Counted from the stretch's first letter, positions 49,337 to 60,785 are shown. The stretch: DNA of 64,000 nucleotides from an uncultured Oceanospirillaceae bacterium (GCA_937136055.1 CAKZOD010000076.1:21887-85886); one strand, 5' to 3'. A program made the numbers and translations. Notes: generated by a model from the letters alone, not told the origin.

Positions 49337-50287
49337 TTACAAACTTTTCAATAACGCTTCATTTGTTGGGTATTTCTTTAACAATAGCGCTAATTTTTGC
49401 GCCCCTTCTATAGGCTTAAGAGTGGTCAGCGATCTTCGCAGTGCCGTTATTTTTTGAATATCTTTAGGATTTAACAGTAACTCTTCACGGCGTGTACTAC
49501 TTTTAGCGATATCTAAAGCAGGAAAAATACGCTGCTGGGCAACTTCTCTTGAGAGTACAACTTCCATATTACCGGTGCCTTTAAACTCTTCAAATATCAC
49601 CTGATCCATCTGACTACCGGTATCTACCAAGATAGTCGCTAAAATAGTTAAGGAGCCGCCATCTTCAATATTTCTCGCTGCGCCAAATAATTTGCGTGGT
49701 ATTTCTAATGCCCTGGCATCTAAGCCACCTGATATAGTGCGACCACTGCTTTTTCGCTCAGCATTATGAACCCTTGATAGCCTTGTGAGTGAGTCAATTA
49801 CAATCATTACATTATGCCCCTCTCCTGCTTCTTTACGCGCTATATTCAGTAGTTTATCGGCCACTCGCACATGCTGCTCATAGCTTTCATCGCAAGAGGA
49901 TGCGTGCACTTGCGCTGAAACATTGCGTTTAAAGTCAGTCACTTCTTCTGGCCTTTCATCGATCAGCAATGCATAGAGTTTTATCTCAGGGTGCGACAGA
50001 CTCACTGATTGACAAACATGCTTTAGCATTGTGCTTTTACCACAACCTGGGGGCGCAACTATTAAGCCTCGTTGGCCCATGCCTATAGGTGCAATTAAAT
50101 CCATAGCGCGAGTGGTTAGATTTGAGGGTCTCTCACTCTCTAAGCGAATAATTTGAGTTGGATTAATAGCAACACCCTCAGCAAAGCGCTTCTGAGGATC
50201 TATTGATTTTTCCTGCTCAACAGCCACTTTCGCCGGTCTAATCTCTTTTACTCTTTTGGTTTTTAGCGATAAGGTTTTTCTAGTCAT
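49337..50287 (-). CDS. Rho-like transcription termination factor paralog lacking the N-terminal RNA-binding (Rho_N/CSD) region
   Basis: LTTRAMDLIAPIGMGQRGLIVAPPGCGKSTMLKHVCQSVSLSHPEIKLYALLIDERPEEVTD...VMIVIDSLTRLSRVHN...GGLDARALEIPRKLFGAARNIEDGGSLTILATILVDTGSQMDQVIFEEFKGTGNMEVVLSREVAQQRIFPALD; 316 aa versus about 419 for canonical Rho. Confidence 0.93.
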   Translation of the reverse strand: MTRKTLSLKTKRVKEIRPAKVAVEQEKSIDPQKRFAEGVAINPTQIIRLESERPSNLTTRAMDLIAPIGMGQRGLIVAPPGCGKSTMLKHVCQSVSLSHPEIKLYALLIDERPEEVTDFKRNVSAQVHASSCDESYEQHVRVADKLLNIARKEAGEGHNVMIVIDSLTRLSRVHNAERKSSGRTISGGLDARALEIPRKLFGAARNIEDGGSLTILATILVDTGSQMDQVIFEEFKGTGNMEVVLSREVAQQRIFPALDIAKSSTRREELLLNPKDIQKITALRRSLTTLKPIEGAQKLALLLKKYPTNEALLKSL

Positions 50288-50961
50288 CGTATTGGGCCGC
50301 GTTATTTGTTGTCATAATTTGATTAATGAAGAAATTGTTAAAGTTGTTTTTTCAGGGTGAAAGAAATCAAGTGCTTATGTAAGTAATATTTTAAACTGAA
50401 GAATAACAGCCATCCTACAAATTAATAAGACAAACGTTATTTTATTAATTTTAAAACTGATAATGGTTTTCATTATCCTCAATCAAAAAGTACATTATAT
50501 ATGATAAAAAACAAAACCAGAGTAATTAACTTATAATCAATAACTTAACGCCACTTAAATTAATAATAATTTGCAAGCCCAATGAATTAACTTAATATAA
50601 ACATTCTCGTAAATTTAAAAATGGGCTGACCTAAAAGGTCTTCAATTATTAATATAAAATTTTATAAACCAAGGTTTTTTCCTATATCTTTTTCCTGGAA
50701 AGCGGTTATTTCTTGATTCTCTGATTTATAGCTGTATATTAGCGCCCTTAGTTGATCTTACTAAAAAGATCATTTACCAAAGAAAGATTTAGCACAAACA
50801 CACGCGCACAACTTGGCGTATAAAGCAGACGACTACTCCTAACAATAATAACTTCAATGTTGCGATAAAATATTGCCGCATCATTGCATGTTTTGCCTAA
50901 TATCCCCTTTGCACGTATCTAAGCTTATTATCTTTTATATTCTTAAATAGGAGAAGTTACT

Positions 50962-52842
50962 GTGAAAGCATCAGTCAAAGTTGCAGTTGTAGGCTCTATC
51001 GTTATAACGATAGTATTTACTGTTTTTTCAATTATCCAACACAGTGCCATGAAAAGTGCGCTTTACGATAAATCACAACAAAGTGTGATTGAAACTAGTG
51101 GCGTGCTTGCTAACCAAATTAGCAATTGGCTTAGTGGAAAGCTAATGTTAGTTGATCTAACAGCTGAATCCATCAACGCCGATTATAGCGCTGAAAATAT
51201 CCAAAAAGCATTCGACATGCCCTCTCTAGCAAGAGAGTTCGATCTCATTTTTGGTGGGCTTTCCACTGATGGGAAGCGCATAACAAACACTCCTAGCTGG
51301 AACCCTGTTGGATGGGATGCTCGCCAACGCCCTTGGTATGACATCGCGATGAATAATAATAAGGCAACACTAACCGCACCTTATAATGATGCAGCCAGTG
51401 GTGAACTAATCGTCTCAATTGTTTCTAAATTTTCGCAAAACAACACTACACGAGGCGCCTTTGGAGGTGACTTAAGCTTAAAAACTATTTCTGATGCGTT
51501 AAACACCTTAAACTTTAATGGTTCAGGTTACGCATTTTTGGTGGATCATGAAAACAACATTATTAGCCATCCTAATGAGAAATACTCTGGGCAGCCTATA
51601 AACACTTTATTTGATGGTTCAACACCTGCTTTAACATCTGAGTTACAAGAAGCACAAGCAGAAGGTGAAGCGGTATTCGCATCCTTCACTAAAATACAAG
51701 ATTTGCCTGGTGCGCGCTGGTCAATCGGTATTGTACTTAATCAAGAAATGGTACTAGCAGAAGCGACTAAACAAGGCTGGAATGCTTTATTCATTACTCT
51801 TTTAAGTGTCCTTGCTTGCTCATTCATTCTCTATTTGGCAGTGGTGAAATTGCTACTTCCTTTAAAAGAACTACATACCTCTTTAACGGACATTAACTCA
51901 GGTGATGGTGATTTAACAAAACGCTTAAGTGTAACTAGCCGCGATGAGTTTGGTGAAGTTTCAAACGACTTCAATGCTTTTATAAGCCATCTACAAAGTT
52001 TAATTACTAGCGTCAAAGTAACCTCTTTAGATATTCGTAATGATACAGAGCAAACAGCAAATAAATCTGAAACTTCACTAGTTCGCCTTGAAGAGCAGCT
52101 CTCTGAACTTGAACACTTAGCCTCTGCAATGCATGAAATGTCAGCCACTGCACAAGAAGTTGCACAGCATGCACAAGATACGGCAATGAACGCTAATCAA
52201 GTTGATAAAGCCGCTGAGCAAGGCTCAAACGTTGTGATCCAAACGACTGTCGCTATTGAAAAGCTTTCCGTTGATATGGACAGCGCCGTTGATCGAGTAA
52301 ATGAATTAGCACAATACAGTAAAGATATTGAATCAATCACTAATGTTATCACCGGTATTTCAGAGCAAACCAACTTGCTTGCTTTGAACGCAGCGATTGA
52401 AGCTGCCCGCGCTGGCGAAGCTGGACGTGGCTTTGCGGTTGTTGCCGATGAAGTAAGAGCACTCGCATCTAGAACTCAGCAGTCAACTGAAGAAATTCAA
52501 GGCATGATTAATCAACTGCAAAACGGTGTTGTTAATGCAGAGAAAACTATCTTGCAAGGTAAGAACATGGTCGGTGAAACCAAGGCATTAGCAGATGAAG
52601 CCAATAACGCCTTACTTGACATACGCACCAGCATACACCAGATTTCTGAGATGACTATTCATATCGCGACTGCTGCAGAAGAGCAAAGCTCAACTTCTGA
52701 AGAGATTAACCGTAACACCACGAATATCCGCGATATCAGCCAGCAAGTTGCACAAAACGCTAAAGAGCAATCTTCTTTATGCTCTAAGATGGTCGACTTA
52801 ACAGATCTTCAAGACAACAACTTAAACGAATTTAAAGTTTAA
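50962..52842 (+). CDS. Methyl-accepting chemotaxis protein with Cache-type periplasmic sensor and HAMP
   Basis: [40 protein letters not shown] and DRENI-like [10 protein letters not shown] Cache pattern; [47 protein letters not shown]. Confidence 0.95.
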   Translation: MKASVKVAVVGSIVITIVFTVFSIIQHSAMKSALYDKSQQSVIETSGVLANQISNWLSGKLMLVDLTAESINADYSAENIQKAFDMPSLAREFDLIFGGLSTDGKRITNTPSWNPVGWDARQRPWYDIAMNNNKATLTAPYNDAASGELIVSIVSKFSQNNTTRGAFGGDLSLKTISDALNTLNFNGSGYAFLVDHENNIISHPNEKYSGQPINTLFDGSTPALTSELQEAQAEGEAVFASFTKIQDLPGARWSIGIVLNQEMVLAEATKQGWNALFITLLSVLACSFILYLAVVKLLLPLKELHTSLTDINSGDGDLTKRLSVTSRDEFGEVSNDFNAFISHLQSLITSVKVTSLDIRNDTEQTANKSETSLVRLEEQLSELEHLASAMHEMSATAQEVAQHAQDTAMNANQVDKAAEQGSNVVIQTTVAIEKLSVDMDSAVDRVNELAQYSKDIESITNVITGISEQTNLLALNAAIEAARAGEAGRGFAVVADEVRALASRTQQSTEEIQGMINQLQNGVVNAEKTILQGKNMVGETKALADEANNALLDIRTSIHQISEMTIHIATAAEEQSSTSEEINRNTTNIRDISQQVAQNAKEQSSLCSKMVDLTDLQDNNLNEFKV

Positions 52843-52864
52843 ATTGATCAAAGACCTTTAATTA

Positions 52865-52915
52865 CTATGCTGCTAACAATTCTCTTTTTAACCTGTTAGT
52901 AGCATAGCTCTTCTT
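52865..52915. terminator. Hairpin between convergent MCP and hydrolase genes
   Basis: CTATGCTGCTAACA ... TGTTAGTAGCATAG followed by CTCTTCTT. Confidence 0.75.
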
Positions 52916-52929
52916 ATAATTAAACTTAA

Positions 52930-54231
52930 TCACTCCTTAGGTTTAAACGCAAAGCTTAACCCCTTTGCTGATCCCTGTGGAAACCCTTTCCAATAAGTAT
53001 GTGCTTGCGTAGGTTGGTTATTATCATCAACACTAAACACTCCTTCACCAGAATCGCTGACTAGTGTTAAGTAACTCGCTTGTTGCTGTTTATTTTTAAG
53101 CTTGAGATCCATAAAAGCGCTACAAAAATGTTGTGCTATATTGTTCATTCTCACGCTATCCCACACAGGGTCGGCATAATGCTCAAAAGGTGCATAGCCT
53201 AATGATTCACTCTTTTTCCATGATTCGTAGGGTGCAGGTATAGCGGCACCTGCATTATGGTTTGCATATTGATAAGTCAATAAATAGCGATCCGTATTCA
53301 CGCTTTCTTCAAATAGCGCTTTCACTCCGGTTTCATAACCTGACACATCATCGTCAGAACCTGCAATATACATAATTGGAACTTTAATACCGGCTAGGCC
53401 CTTTGCATCCCAAAAATCATGATTCCTCCCCCAAGGCGCAAAAGCGATCACGGCTTTTAGTCGTGAATCGATCAAATCAGCATGGGCTTCGCTTCCTGCT
53501 TTGTGCATTTTGAGTGATTCATTTGGTGCCCCCCAGTCATATTCAATACTCTTTTGTGTTACGCCAGCTCCCGCTGAAATTAGCGCACCATAGCCACCCA
53601 TTGAATAACCGATTAGTCCTGTATTATCAGTATCAACTAAACCTTCTAAAAAGTGCTGGGGCAGCTTTGATAAACGCGTTATTTCATTCAACACAAACAT
53701 TTGATCCAGCGGTCTATTGACTAAGGTACTGCCAAATGCTGCTTTATTTTGGTAGGTACTTTCAGTGTGTTCTATGGAGACAGCTACATAGCCCTTTGAT
53801 GCTAAATTTTCACCTAAGTGACTCATCAAAAAACGGTTTCCGGGGTAACCGTGAGAAATAATAATAAGTGGAAAAGCACTATCAGTTTTAATGGGCGGAG
53901 CATTTCGTTGAGCTCTACCTGTTAAAGTAACCTGAGTTTCACCATCTCTTAAAAAAACGCCCTTGTACTCGCCTCTGCTCTGCTGTTTCGAGGTTGATGC
54001 ATCTAAGGTTTTTGAGGGATACCATACCTCGAGTGTTAAAGGTCGATCATAACGAGGGGATGGATTCGCATCATTAATCGATAGCACATCAAGCTGATCT
54101 TTATTTACCAGTTCAATCGTTTGCACACCAATACAATACTGACCAAACTTGGCAAGTTGCGGTGCATCCGGGCGAACTTGGTCGATTGGGTTGAGAGATA
54201 AGCTATTGTTTAGCTGACTAAACTGTGACAT
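52930..54231 (-). CDS. Alpha/beta hydrolase (PAF-acetylhydrolase/dienelactone-hydrolase-like)
   Basis: FPLIIISHGYPGNRFLMSHLGENLASKGYVAVSIEHTEST...TGLIGYSMGGYGALISAG; start MSQFSQLNNS at 54231 preferred. Confidence 0.82.
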   Translation of the reverse strand: MSQFSQLNNSLSLNPIDQVRPDAPQLAKFGQYCIGVQTIELVNKDQLDVLSINDANPSPRYDRPLTLEVWYPSKTLDASTSKQQSRGEYKGVFLRDGETQVTLTGRAQRNAPPIKTDSAFPLIIISHGYPGNRFLMSHLGENLASKGYVAVSIEHTESTYQNKAAFGSTLVNRPLDQMFVLNEITRLSKLPQHFLEGLVDTDNTGLIGYSMGGYGALISAGAGVTQKSIEYDWGAPNESLKMHKAGSEAHADLIDSRLKAVIAFAPWGRNHDFWDAKGLAGIKVPIMYIAGSDDDVSGYETGVKALFEESVNTDRYLLTYQYANHNAGAAIPAPYESWKKSESLGYAPFEHYADPVWDSVRMNNIAQHFCSAFMDLKLKNKQQQASYLTLVSDSGEGVFSVDDNNQPTQAHTYWKGFPQGSAKGLSFAFKPKE

Positions 54232-54404
54232 ACATTCACCTTGATTTTTATTAGTACGCTCATAGCTTCGATTTATAACATCAATTTCATACCAAATGTC
54301 ACAAATCGCTCTTTTCAATTTATTCTTTGAATGATTTTTGCGAATTATTGCTCGCCAAGTGATACCAATATGCAATAATCCCTCGCTCAACTCTGACTAA
54401 ATTT

Positions 54405-54635
54405 ATGACGCACATGAGCAAACTTGATTTTTCTGCAATAAACAAACACACCCAACTCTCTTTCAAAGCACAGCGCAATATGATTAAAAACATAGCGAAA
54501 GGTGGCACGGTATTGTGTGATGAGTGCAACAACCCACTGAAGCTGACAACACCCATTAAAGGGGTAAAAGCAACACACACTGGCGTGCGCTGCACAAAGG
54601 GCTGTACTGATATTGAACTGGAGTTTTCACCTTAA
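54405..54635 (+). CDS. Small CxxC/CxxxC protein (possible zinc ribbon)
   Basis: 76 aa; VLCDECNNPLKLTTPIKGVKATHTGVRCTKGCTDIELEF. Confidence 0.65.
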   Translation: MTHMSKLDFSAINKHTQLSFKAQRNMIKNIAKGGTVLCDECNNPLKLTTPIKGVKATHTGVRCTKGCTDIELEFSP

Positions 54636-54657
54636 ACCCTAAAGCTTTAACAAAGGG

Positions 54658-55548
54658 TTAGCTCACTAAGATATAACGATGTAAAAACCTTTCAACACGC
54701 TTTTTGATCGTAACTGAGCGTTGCTTTTTAAAATAACTTTTAATACAAACGCTTGTAAAAATAATCACAAACACCAATGTCATAAACATCACGATAGTCG
54801 GTGCAGGAGCAGCATCTAAGAAGAAGCTGGCATAAACACCGAGGAGCGAACAGCTCATTGCAATAATAACCGCTATTCGCACCACAGTTGTGAACTGCTT
54901 AGAAAGTAATAGCGCACAAGCTCCCGGCGTAATTAACATCGCAACAGCCAAAATCATACCGACACTTTGCAGCGCTGCAACAATCGTCAATGCAAGTAAT
55001 GCTTGAAACACATAGCGCCAATAAGCCAGATTTAAACCACATATTTGTGCCTGTATTGGATCAAAGATCAACAGAAGCAAATCACGTTGGCGCAACAGTA
55101 ATACGCTCATCACTGCACTGCTTAATGCAGCGCTATACCAAAGCCCGCTCTCGCTCCCTCCCAATAAATCACCCAATAGTAAGTGGGTTAAATGTAGGTC
55201 TGTATCAACGGCGTGAAACAGCACCACTCCCAAGGCAAATAGTGTTGAAAACACTATTCCCATCACAGTATCTTCACGCAATTTCGTATTGTTTTTGATA
55301 TAACTTGTAGCACCTGCACAGCTTATTCCAGCAACGAACGCTCCCACAGCCAATGGCAGCGCCAATAAATAAGCAAGCACGATACCTGGCAATACGGCAT
55401 GGGCAATCGCATCCCCCATCAACGACCAACCTTTGAGCACAATGTAACAAGACAATACAGCCATCGGCAGTGCAATCATTAATGAGATAAGAAATGCACG
55501 CTGCATAAAGACAAATTCAAAGGGTGCTAATAACACATCGATACTCAT
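54658..55548 (-). CDS. Metal (Mn/Fe/Zn) ABC transporter permease
   Basis: ABC-3 family: CYIVLKGWSLMGDAIAHAVLPGIVLAYLL, MLITPGACALLLSKQF. Confidence 0.93.
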   Translation of the reverse strand: MSIDVLLAPFEFVFMQRAFLISLMIALPMAVLSCYIVLKGWSLMGDAIAHAVLPGIVLAYLLALPLAVGAFVAGISCAGATSYIKNNTKLREDTVMGIVFSTLFALGVVLFHAVDTDLHLTHLLLGDLLGGSESGLWYSAALSSAVMSVLLLRQRDLLLLIFDPIQAQICGLNLAYWRYVFQALLALTIVAALQSVGMILAVAMLITPGACALLLSKQFTTVVRIAVIIAMSCSLLGVYASFFLDAAPAPTIVMFMTLVFVIIFTSVCIKSYFKKQRSVTIKKRVERFLHRYILVS

Positions 55549-56423
55549 ACACCCTCCGCCGCTATATCCATTGATAGCTTAGCTTTTTTACGCTGCTTGG
55601 CACTGGCGAGCAATCCTTTTTTCGGCGCAAACAGTAGCGCGATGACAAAGCAGCTACTTTGTAACAAGACGATAATTGCCCCTGTGACGCCATCAATAAA
55701 ATAACTCACATAGCAGCCTACAAAAGACGTACTAGCGCCTATTGCAACGCTCAATTTAATTATCTGCTCAAATTTATCACTGCAAAGATAAGCGCAAGCA
55801 CCGGGAATAACCACAACCGCAATCACCAGTAATGCGCCCACTGCCTGCAATGCCGCTAAAATAGTAGCGCTTAAGCAGGCAAAGAATGCAATGTGAAAAA
55901 ACTTTGGGTTAATACCTGCTATCCAAGCGTGTTGGTGATCAAAGAAGACAAGGCGCAGCTCTTTCCAAAAAACCAGTAAAAATGCCAATGTTGCTATGGA
56001 AATAATAACCATTTGAAAACTATCTTGAGGGGCTATTGCCAATACATTGCCCATCAGTATTTGCTGGATATCAACCGCGCTGGGCGATACTGATAACATA
56101 AACAACCCAGCGGCAAAGAAGCTTGTAAAAGTAATACCGATTACCACATCTTCTTTCAACACACTGCGCTGGCGAATAAATAGAATAGCCGCAGCGGCTA
56201 AGGCACCACTCACAAAAGCACCTAATGCAAAAGGCAAACCGAGAGAATATGCCAGTGCAACTCCCGGCACAGTGGCATGAGAAAGCGCGTCCGCTATTAA
56301 GGCCCAGCCGCGCAAAATAAGAAAGGCCGATAAGAACCCACACACAGCGCCAATCAATGCAGTTAGTAGCATCGCATTAACCATATATTGATACGTAAAT
56401 GGCTCTAACAGAATTTGCATCAT
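55545..56423 (-). CDS. Metal ABC transporter permease
   Basis: ABC-3 family: [37 protein letters not shown]; start overlaps the preceding gene. Confidence 0.93.
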   Translation of the reverse strand: MMQILLEPFTYQYMVNAMLLTALIGAVCGFLSAFLILRGWALIADALSHATVPGVALAYSLGLPFALGAFVSGALAAAAILFIRQRSVLKEDVVIGITFTSFFAAGLFMLSVSPSAVDIQQILMGNVLAIAPQDSFQMVIISIATLAFLLVFWKELRLVFFDHQHAWIAGINPKFFHIAFFACLSATILAALQAVGALLVIAVVVIPGACAYLCSDKFEQIIKLSVAIGASTSFVGCYVSYFIDGVTGAIIVLLQSSCFVIALLFAPKKGLLASAKQRKKAKLSMDIAAEGV

Positions 56424-57322
56424 CGTTGATTATCCTGCTGGGAAGCCAATAACTGTGAGCCTTTTTCACCATAGAGCACTAACGGACTTTCATCATCACT
56501 TAACACTGTAAGCTCTCTTGGGTCTGCATCGGTATGCAAAGTGTCCGCAGATAATACAAAGCGGCGTAACACGCCCCCAAAGGCTTTTTGTAAGTTTTCA
56601 GAATTGAATACAGCTTCTGTCTCTCCCTCGGCCAGTACCGTGCGATTGAGTAACACACAGCGATCACAAAACTGAGGCACACTGCCAAGATTGTGTGTCG
56701 ATACTAAAATGACACAACCGTCCTCAGCTAAGCGCTTTAACAATGCGATAATTTGATCTTCTGTGCCTACATCGACACCTGTAAATGGCTCATCAAGTAA
56801 AATCACCCGGCTTTTCTGTGCTAAAGCTCTAGCCAAAAAGACCCGTTTGCGCTGCCCTCCCGAAAGCTCACCTATTTGCCGGTGCCTAAAAGATTGCATA
56901 TCCACCCGCTGCAAAGCTTCATTTACCGCTTGGTGATCTGCATCTTTGGGGCGTCGTAAAAAGCTCATGTGTCCATATCGCCCCATCATCACCACATCTT
57001 CAACCAATACGGGAAAGTCCCAATCAATTTCTTCACTTTGTGGCACGTAAGCCAGCATATTCTGACGCAGTGCTTGTTTAACCGTTAATTGATGAATGTG
57101 CACACTGCCACTTACTCGTGGCACAAAGCCCATCATTGCTTTAAATAAGCTCGATTTACCGCTGCCATTCACCCCCACTAATGCAGTAATAGTACCTCGG
57201 TATAAATCAAAACTGACATTATCAATCGCTTTGTGACCATTGTTATAAACAACACTGACTCCTCGCACTTTAACCGCTGATTGCACTGCTTGCTTTTGTG
57301 GCTGTTGTCTTGGTTGATTCAT
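56420..57322 (-). CDS. Metal ABC transporter ATP-binding protein
   Basis: [51 protein letters not shown]. Confidence 0.95.
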   Translation of the reverse strand: MNQPRQQPQKQAVQSAVKVRGVSVVYNNGHKAIDNVSFDLYRGTITALVGVNGSGKSSLFKAMMGFVPRVSGSVHIHQLTVKQALRQNMLAYVPQSEEIDWDFPVLVEDVVMMGRYGHMSFLRRPKDADHQAVNEALQRVDMQSFRHRQIGELSGGQRKRVFLARALAQKSRVILLDEPFTGVDVGTEDQIIALLKRLAEDGCVILVSTHNLGSVPQFCDRCVLLNRTVLAEGETEAVFNSENLQKAFGGVLRRFVLSADTLHTDADPRELTVLSDDESPLVLYGEKGSQLLASQQDNQR

Positions 57323-58287
57323 TGCACTATTCCCTTACTTGCACCCTTACTTGCACCCTTACTTGCACCCATACTTGCACCCAAAGTTTCATCACCACTG
57401 CGATCTTGGCTTCCCTTATTCAGCCCGTCGATTATTGTTTGTGTGGTTACCGTTAAAAGTGATAAGTAATTAGGAACAGGGCCTTTCGGACCACTGAGTG
57501 AATCCACATAAAGCACACCGGCATAGCGGCTGTTCGCCTCACGCGCAACTTGTTTGGCTGGTTTATCAGAGACTGTGCTTTCACTAAATACAGCACCTAT
57601 TTTGTTCGCTCTCACTTGATCAATGACATGCTTAATTTGTTTAGGTGATCCTTGAGCATCTGCATTAATTGGCCAAATAAATAGCTCTTTCAAACCAAGC
57701 TCTGCTGCTAAATAGCTAAACGCTCCCTCACTTGAAACCAACCAGCGCTGATCAGCAGGAATCTGTGCAAGTTGTTTTTTAAACCCGGCCATTGCGCTTT
57801 TGATTTGTTGCTCATAACGCTGTGCATTGCCTTGAAAATCCTCTGCATGATGCGGCGCTAAAGCCGTTAAAGCCTCAACAATGCTATTGATATAAATAGT
57901 AGCGTTGTCACTAGACATCCAAGCGTGAGGATTTGGCTTATCGTGATAAGCTCCCCCATCAATACTTAAAGGCACTATCCCCTTGGTTAAAGACACTTTG
58001 GGAATACTTGATACATTTCGATAAAACTTATCAAACCATAATTCTAAATTTAAACCGTGCCAGAGAATCAAATCAGCACCTTGTAGCTTAACAATATCTT
58101 TAGGTGTTGGTTGGTAGTTGTGGATATCAGCCCCAGGCTTTGTGATAGATACAACTTCAACGTGTTTACCACCGACCTGTTTTGCCATATCTGCAAAAAT
58201 AGTAAAAGTCGTCGCTATTTTAAGAGGCTTAGCAAGCAAAGGTGTCGATGCAAAAGTGATGAGTAGCAAGAAAACGTACTTTTTCAT
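57319..58287 (-). CDS. Metal ABC transporter substrate-binding protein (ZnuA/SitA/MntC family)
   Basis: [58 protein letters not shown]...[18 protein letters not shown]; start MKKYVFLL at 58287 rather than the TTG at 58299. Confidence 0.93.
   Translation of the reverse strand: MKKYVFLLLITFASTPLLAKPLKIATTFTIFADMAKQVGGKHVEVVSITKPGADIHNYQPTPKDIVKLQGADLILWHGLNLELWFDKFYRNVSSIPKVSLTKGIVPLSIDGGAYHDKPNPHAWMSSDNATIYINSIVEALTALAPHHAEDFQGNAQRYEQQIKSAMAGFKKQLAQIPADQRWLVSSEGAFSYLAAELGLKELFIWPINADAQGSPKQIKHVIDQVRANKIGAVFSESTVSDKPAKQVAREANSRYAGVLYVDSLSGPKGPVPNYLSLLTVTTQTIIDGLNKGSQDRSGDETLGASMGASKGASKGASKGIVQ
57334..57381 (-). repeat. Four tandem 12-bp repeats coding for GASK/GASM units at the C-terminus of the metal-binding protein
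   Basis: cttacttgcacc x3 plus catacttgcacc. Confidence 0.95.
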
Positions 58288-58292
58288 GAGAG

Positions 58293-58317
58293 TTCTCAAT
58301 AATTCATTTATTGAGAA
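58293..58317. promoter_or_regulatory. Perfect 10-bp inverted repeat just upstream of the metal-binding protein start (TTCTCAATAA-ttcat-TTATTGAGAA)
   Basis: Direct reading; possible metalloregulator operator or 5' UTR hairpin. Confidence 0.55.
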
Positions 58318-58487
58318 TATAAATCATTTAGATTTAGATTAATAGATAATAATTGTAATTCCCTCACCGCCTTTTACCGCTGATCAATGCAATATACACA
58401 GATAGATGGCTTTAGCGCTCACTTCCAGCTAAAATCGCACTCCTTTATGTCCTACTATTTAACTCAAGAATTAGGTATCTGCGTTAC

Positions 58488-60785
58488 ATGAGCACTGCAA
58501 CTCAAAAGATTGAATTATTAGCCCCTGGTGGCGATGTTGAAGCAATAAAAGCCGCGATTGTCGCTGGAGCCAACGCCGTGTATTGCGGTCTCGATACCTT
58601 CAATGCCCGCAACCGAGCAACCAATATTTCTTTTGATCAACTCACCGGTGTATTGCGCCTTGCACACAAGTACAACTGTGAAGTGTTCTTAACTATCAAC
58701 GTAGTGATTCTTGAGCATGAAATGGCAGGCCTGTTTAAGCTATTGAACAAGCTCGTGAATACGACAATCGACGGAATTATCGTCCAAGATTTAGCCCTCT
58801 TTACACTGGTCAAGAAATACTTCCCAAGCCTAGATATCCACGCCTCTACACAAATGACGACCCACAACCCGGGACAAGTATTATTTTTAAAGCAAGCAGG
58901 CGCATCGAGAGTGAACTTATCCCGTGAGCTAAATCTTAGCGAGATAAAATCATTAACCGCCCTCGCCCATGAAAACCAAGTGTTAACTGAAGTGTTTGTG
59001 CACGGCTCTTTGTGTATTGCGTTTTCGGGCCAATGTTATTCGAGCTCAGTCAGTGTTGGAAACTCAGGTAACCGTGGCCGCTGTAGCCAAGCATGTCGTG
59101 ATGAATATGAGCCGACTGCAACGGGTAATAAATTCCCATTGAACCTAAAAGACAACTCCGCCTATTTTGATTTACCGCAGTTAGTTGAAGCGGGGGTTGA
59201 TTCTTTAAAAATCGAAGGGCGTATTAAAGGCGCACATTACGTATACACGGTGGTTGATAGTTGGCGCCAAAACGTTAACCAGTTTATTGAGACCGGCAGG
59301 TTACGTGAAGATGACTCCAATTTACATAAAGTATTTAACCGTGACTTCACCAACTCCTTCTTAACCGGTGATTTAAGCAAGGACATGTTTATTGATAACC
59401 CCCGTGATCACAGTGCTGTGCATGCCGTGCAAAACAGCAATGCGATCTCTGCGGTGCAGATTCAAGATGCGACACAAACACTTTACAATGAAAAGCAAGT
59501 ACTGGGCGCCACCCTTGAAAATAAGATCAAGTATCTGAGCATCGCCAAACAGAACATCACTATTAAGTTTGCAGCAAAACTTGATAGGCCTTTAACAGTT
59601 ACGGTTATTATCGAAGAGAACGCTAAAAACAGTCATGCCCCTATTATTGCGCATTCAAACTCAAGCATGATTAGCTCTGACAAATCGCCTATTGATCAAG
59701 CAATACTCGAAAAGCGCTTTAAAATATTCAACAACGCAGACTATACAATCGAGCGCTTTGATTTTACTGACATGGATGATGGTCTGAGTATTCCTTTTAA
59801 AGAATTAGGCGTTTTAAGAAACCAAATCGCCTATCACTTAAATGGCGAAAAGGATGTGATTGCAGCGGTTGAACTGCCTAAATTGGTCTCTCATCCAAAA
59901 CTTGAAAACAATCAGCCAGCGAACAAACCCACACTGTCTATCTTGATCAGCGATCCAAAAGATTTCTATCTTGCAGATAAAACAGATGCTGATGTTTACT
60001 TCAAACTGCCAGAAAGCTATAAAAAAGAATCGCCAAAATACAGCGATATTCTGAACGCCAATCCTAAATTGATTCCTTGGTTCCCGGCGGTACTGATCGG
60101 AAAGGACTATATTGAAGCGGTTAAAATCCTTGAAGAAGTTAAGCCTAAGAAAATTGTAAGTAACAATACTGGTATTGCTTTTGTGGCCAATCAAATGGGC
60201 ATTGAGTGGATTGCAGGGCCTTTTTTAAATACCACTAACTCCTATGCTCTAATGACTCTTAAAGATGAGCTAAATTGTGCAGGTGCCTTTATTTCTAACG
60301 AAATCAATCACCGCCAAATTAAGAATATCGCCCGCCCTGCTAATTTTAAAATGATTTACAGCATCTATCATCCTATATTGATGATGGTAAGCCGCCAGTG
60401 TTTCTTCCAGCAAACCGTGGGCTGTAAAAAGCCAATCATTGAAGATGGCTGCATGCTTAAATGTACTAAAGCAACCACTATTACCAATGTCAAAGGTGTC
60501 TCATTTGCCGTTGATAAACAGCGCGGTGGCTATCCAAGTATCTATAACCATGAACAATTTTTAAACTTGGATATCATCAACGATTTAGAACACCTTTTTG
60601 ATGAGTTCTTTATCGATTTAACGGATATCGGCAGCGGTTCAAAAGAAGCACTAGATAAGCTTGAGCTACTCAAACATTTTGAAAATAGCCTAAGTACTGA
60701 TAGCGACATCTACACTAATGCTCAAGCTCAGCTAAACAACATGGTTAAAATTAAGACAAATGCACAGTACACCCAAGGCTTATGA
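58488..60785 (+). CDS. U32 family peptidase (RlhA-like)
   Basis: IELLAPGGDVEAIKAAIVAGANAVYCGLDTFNARNRATNIS...VHGSLCIAFSGQCYSSSVSVGNSGNRGRCSQACRDEY...SLKIEGRIKGAHYVYTVV. Confidence 0.9.
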   Translation: MSTATQKIELLAPGGDVEAIKAAIVAGANAVYCGLDTFNARNRATNISFDQLTGVLRLAHKYNCEVFLTINVVILEHEMAGLFKLLNKLVNTTIDGIIVQDLALFTLVKKYFPSLDIHASTQMTTHNPGQVLFLKQAGASRVNLSRELNLSEIKSLTALAHENQVLTEVFVHGSLCIAFSGQCYSSSVSVGNSGNRGRCSQACRDEYEPTATGNKFPLNLKDNSAYFDLPQLVEAGVDSLKIEGRIKGAHYVYTVVDSWRQNVNQFIETGRLREDDSNLHKVFNRDFTNSFLTGDLSKDMFIDNPRDHSAVHAVQNSNAISAVQIQDATQTLYNEKQVLGATLENKIKYLSIAKQNITIKFAAKLDRPLTVTVIIEENAKNSHAPIIAHSNSSMISSDKSPIDQAILEKRFKIFNNADYTIERFDFTDMDDGLSIPFKELGVLRNQIAYHLNGEKDVIAAVELPKLVSHPKLENNQPANKPTLSILISDPKDFYLADKTDADVYFKLPESYKKESPKYSDILNANPKLIPWFPAVLIGKDYIEAVKILEEVKPKKIVSNNTGIAFVANQMGIEWIAGPFLNTTNSYALMTLKDELNCAGAFISNEINHRQIKNIARPANFKMIYSIYHPILMMVSRQCFFQQTVGCKKPIIEDGCMLKCTKATTITNVKGVSFAVDKQRGGYPSIYNHEQFLNLDIINDLEHLFDEFFIDLTDIGSGSKEALDKLELLKHFENSLSTDSDIYTNAQAQLNNMVKIKTNAQYTQGL

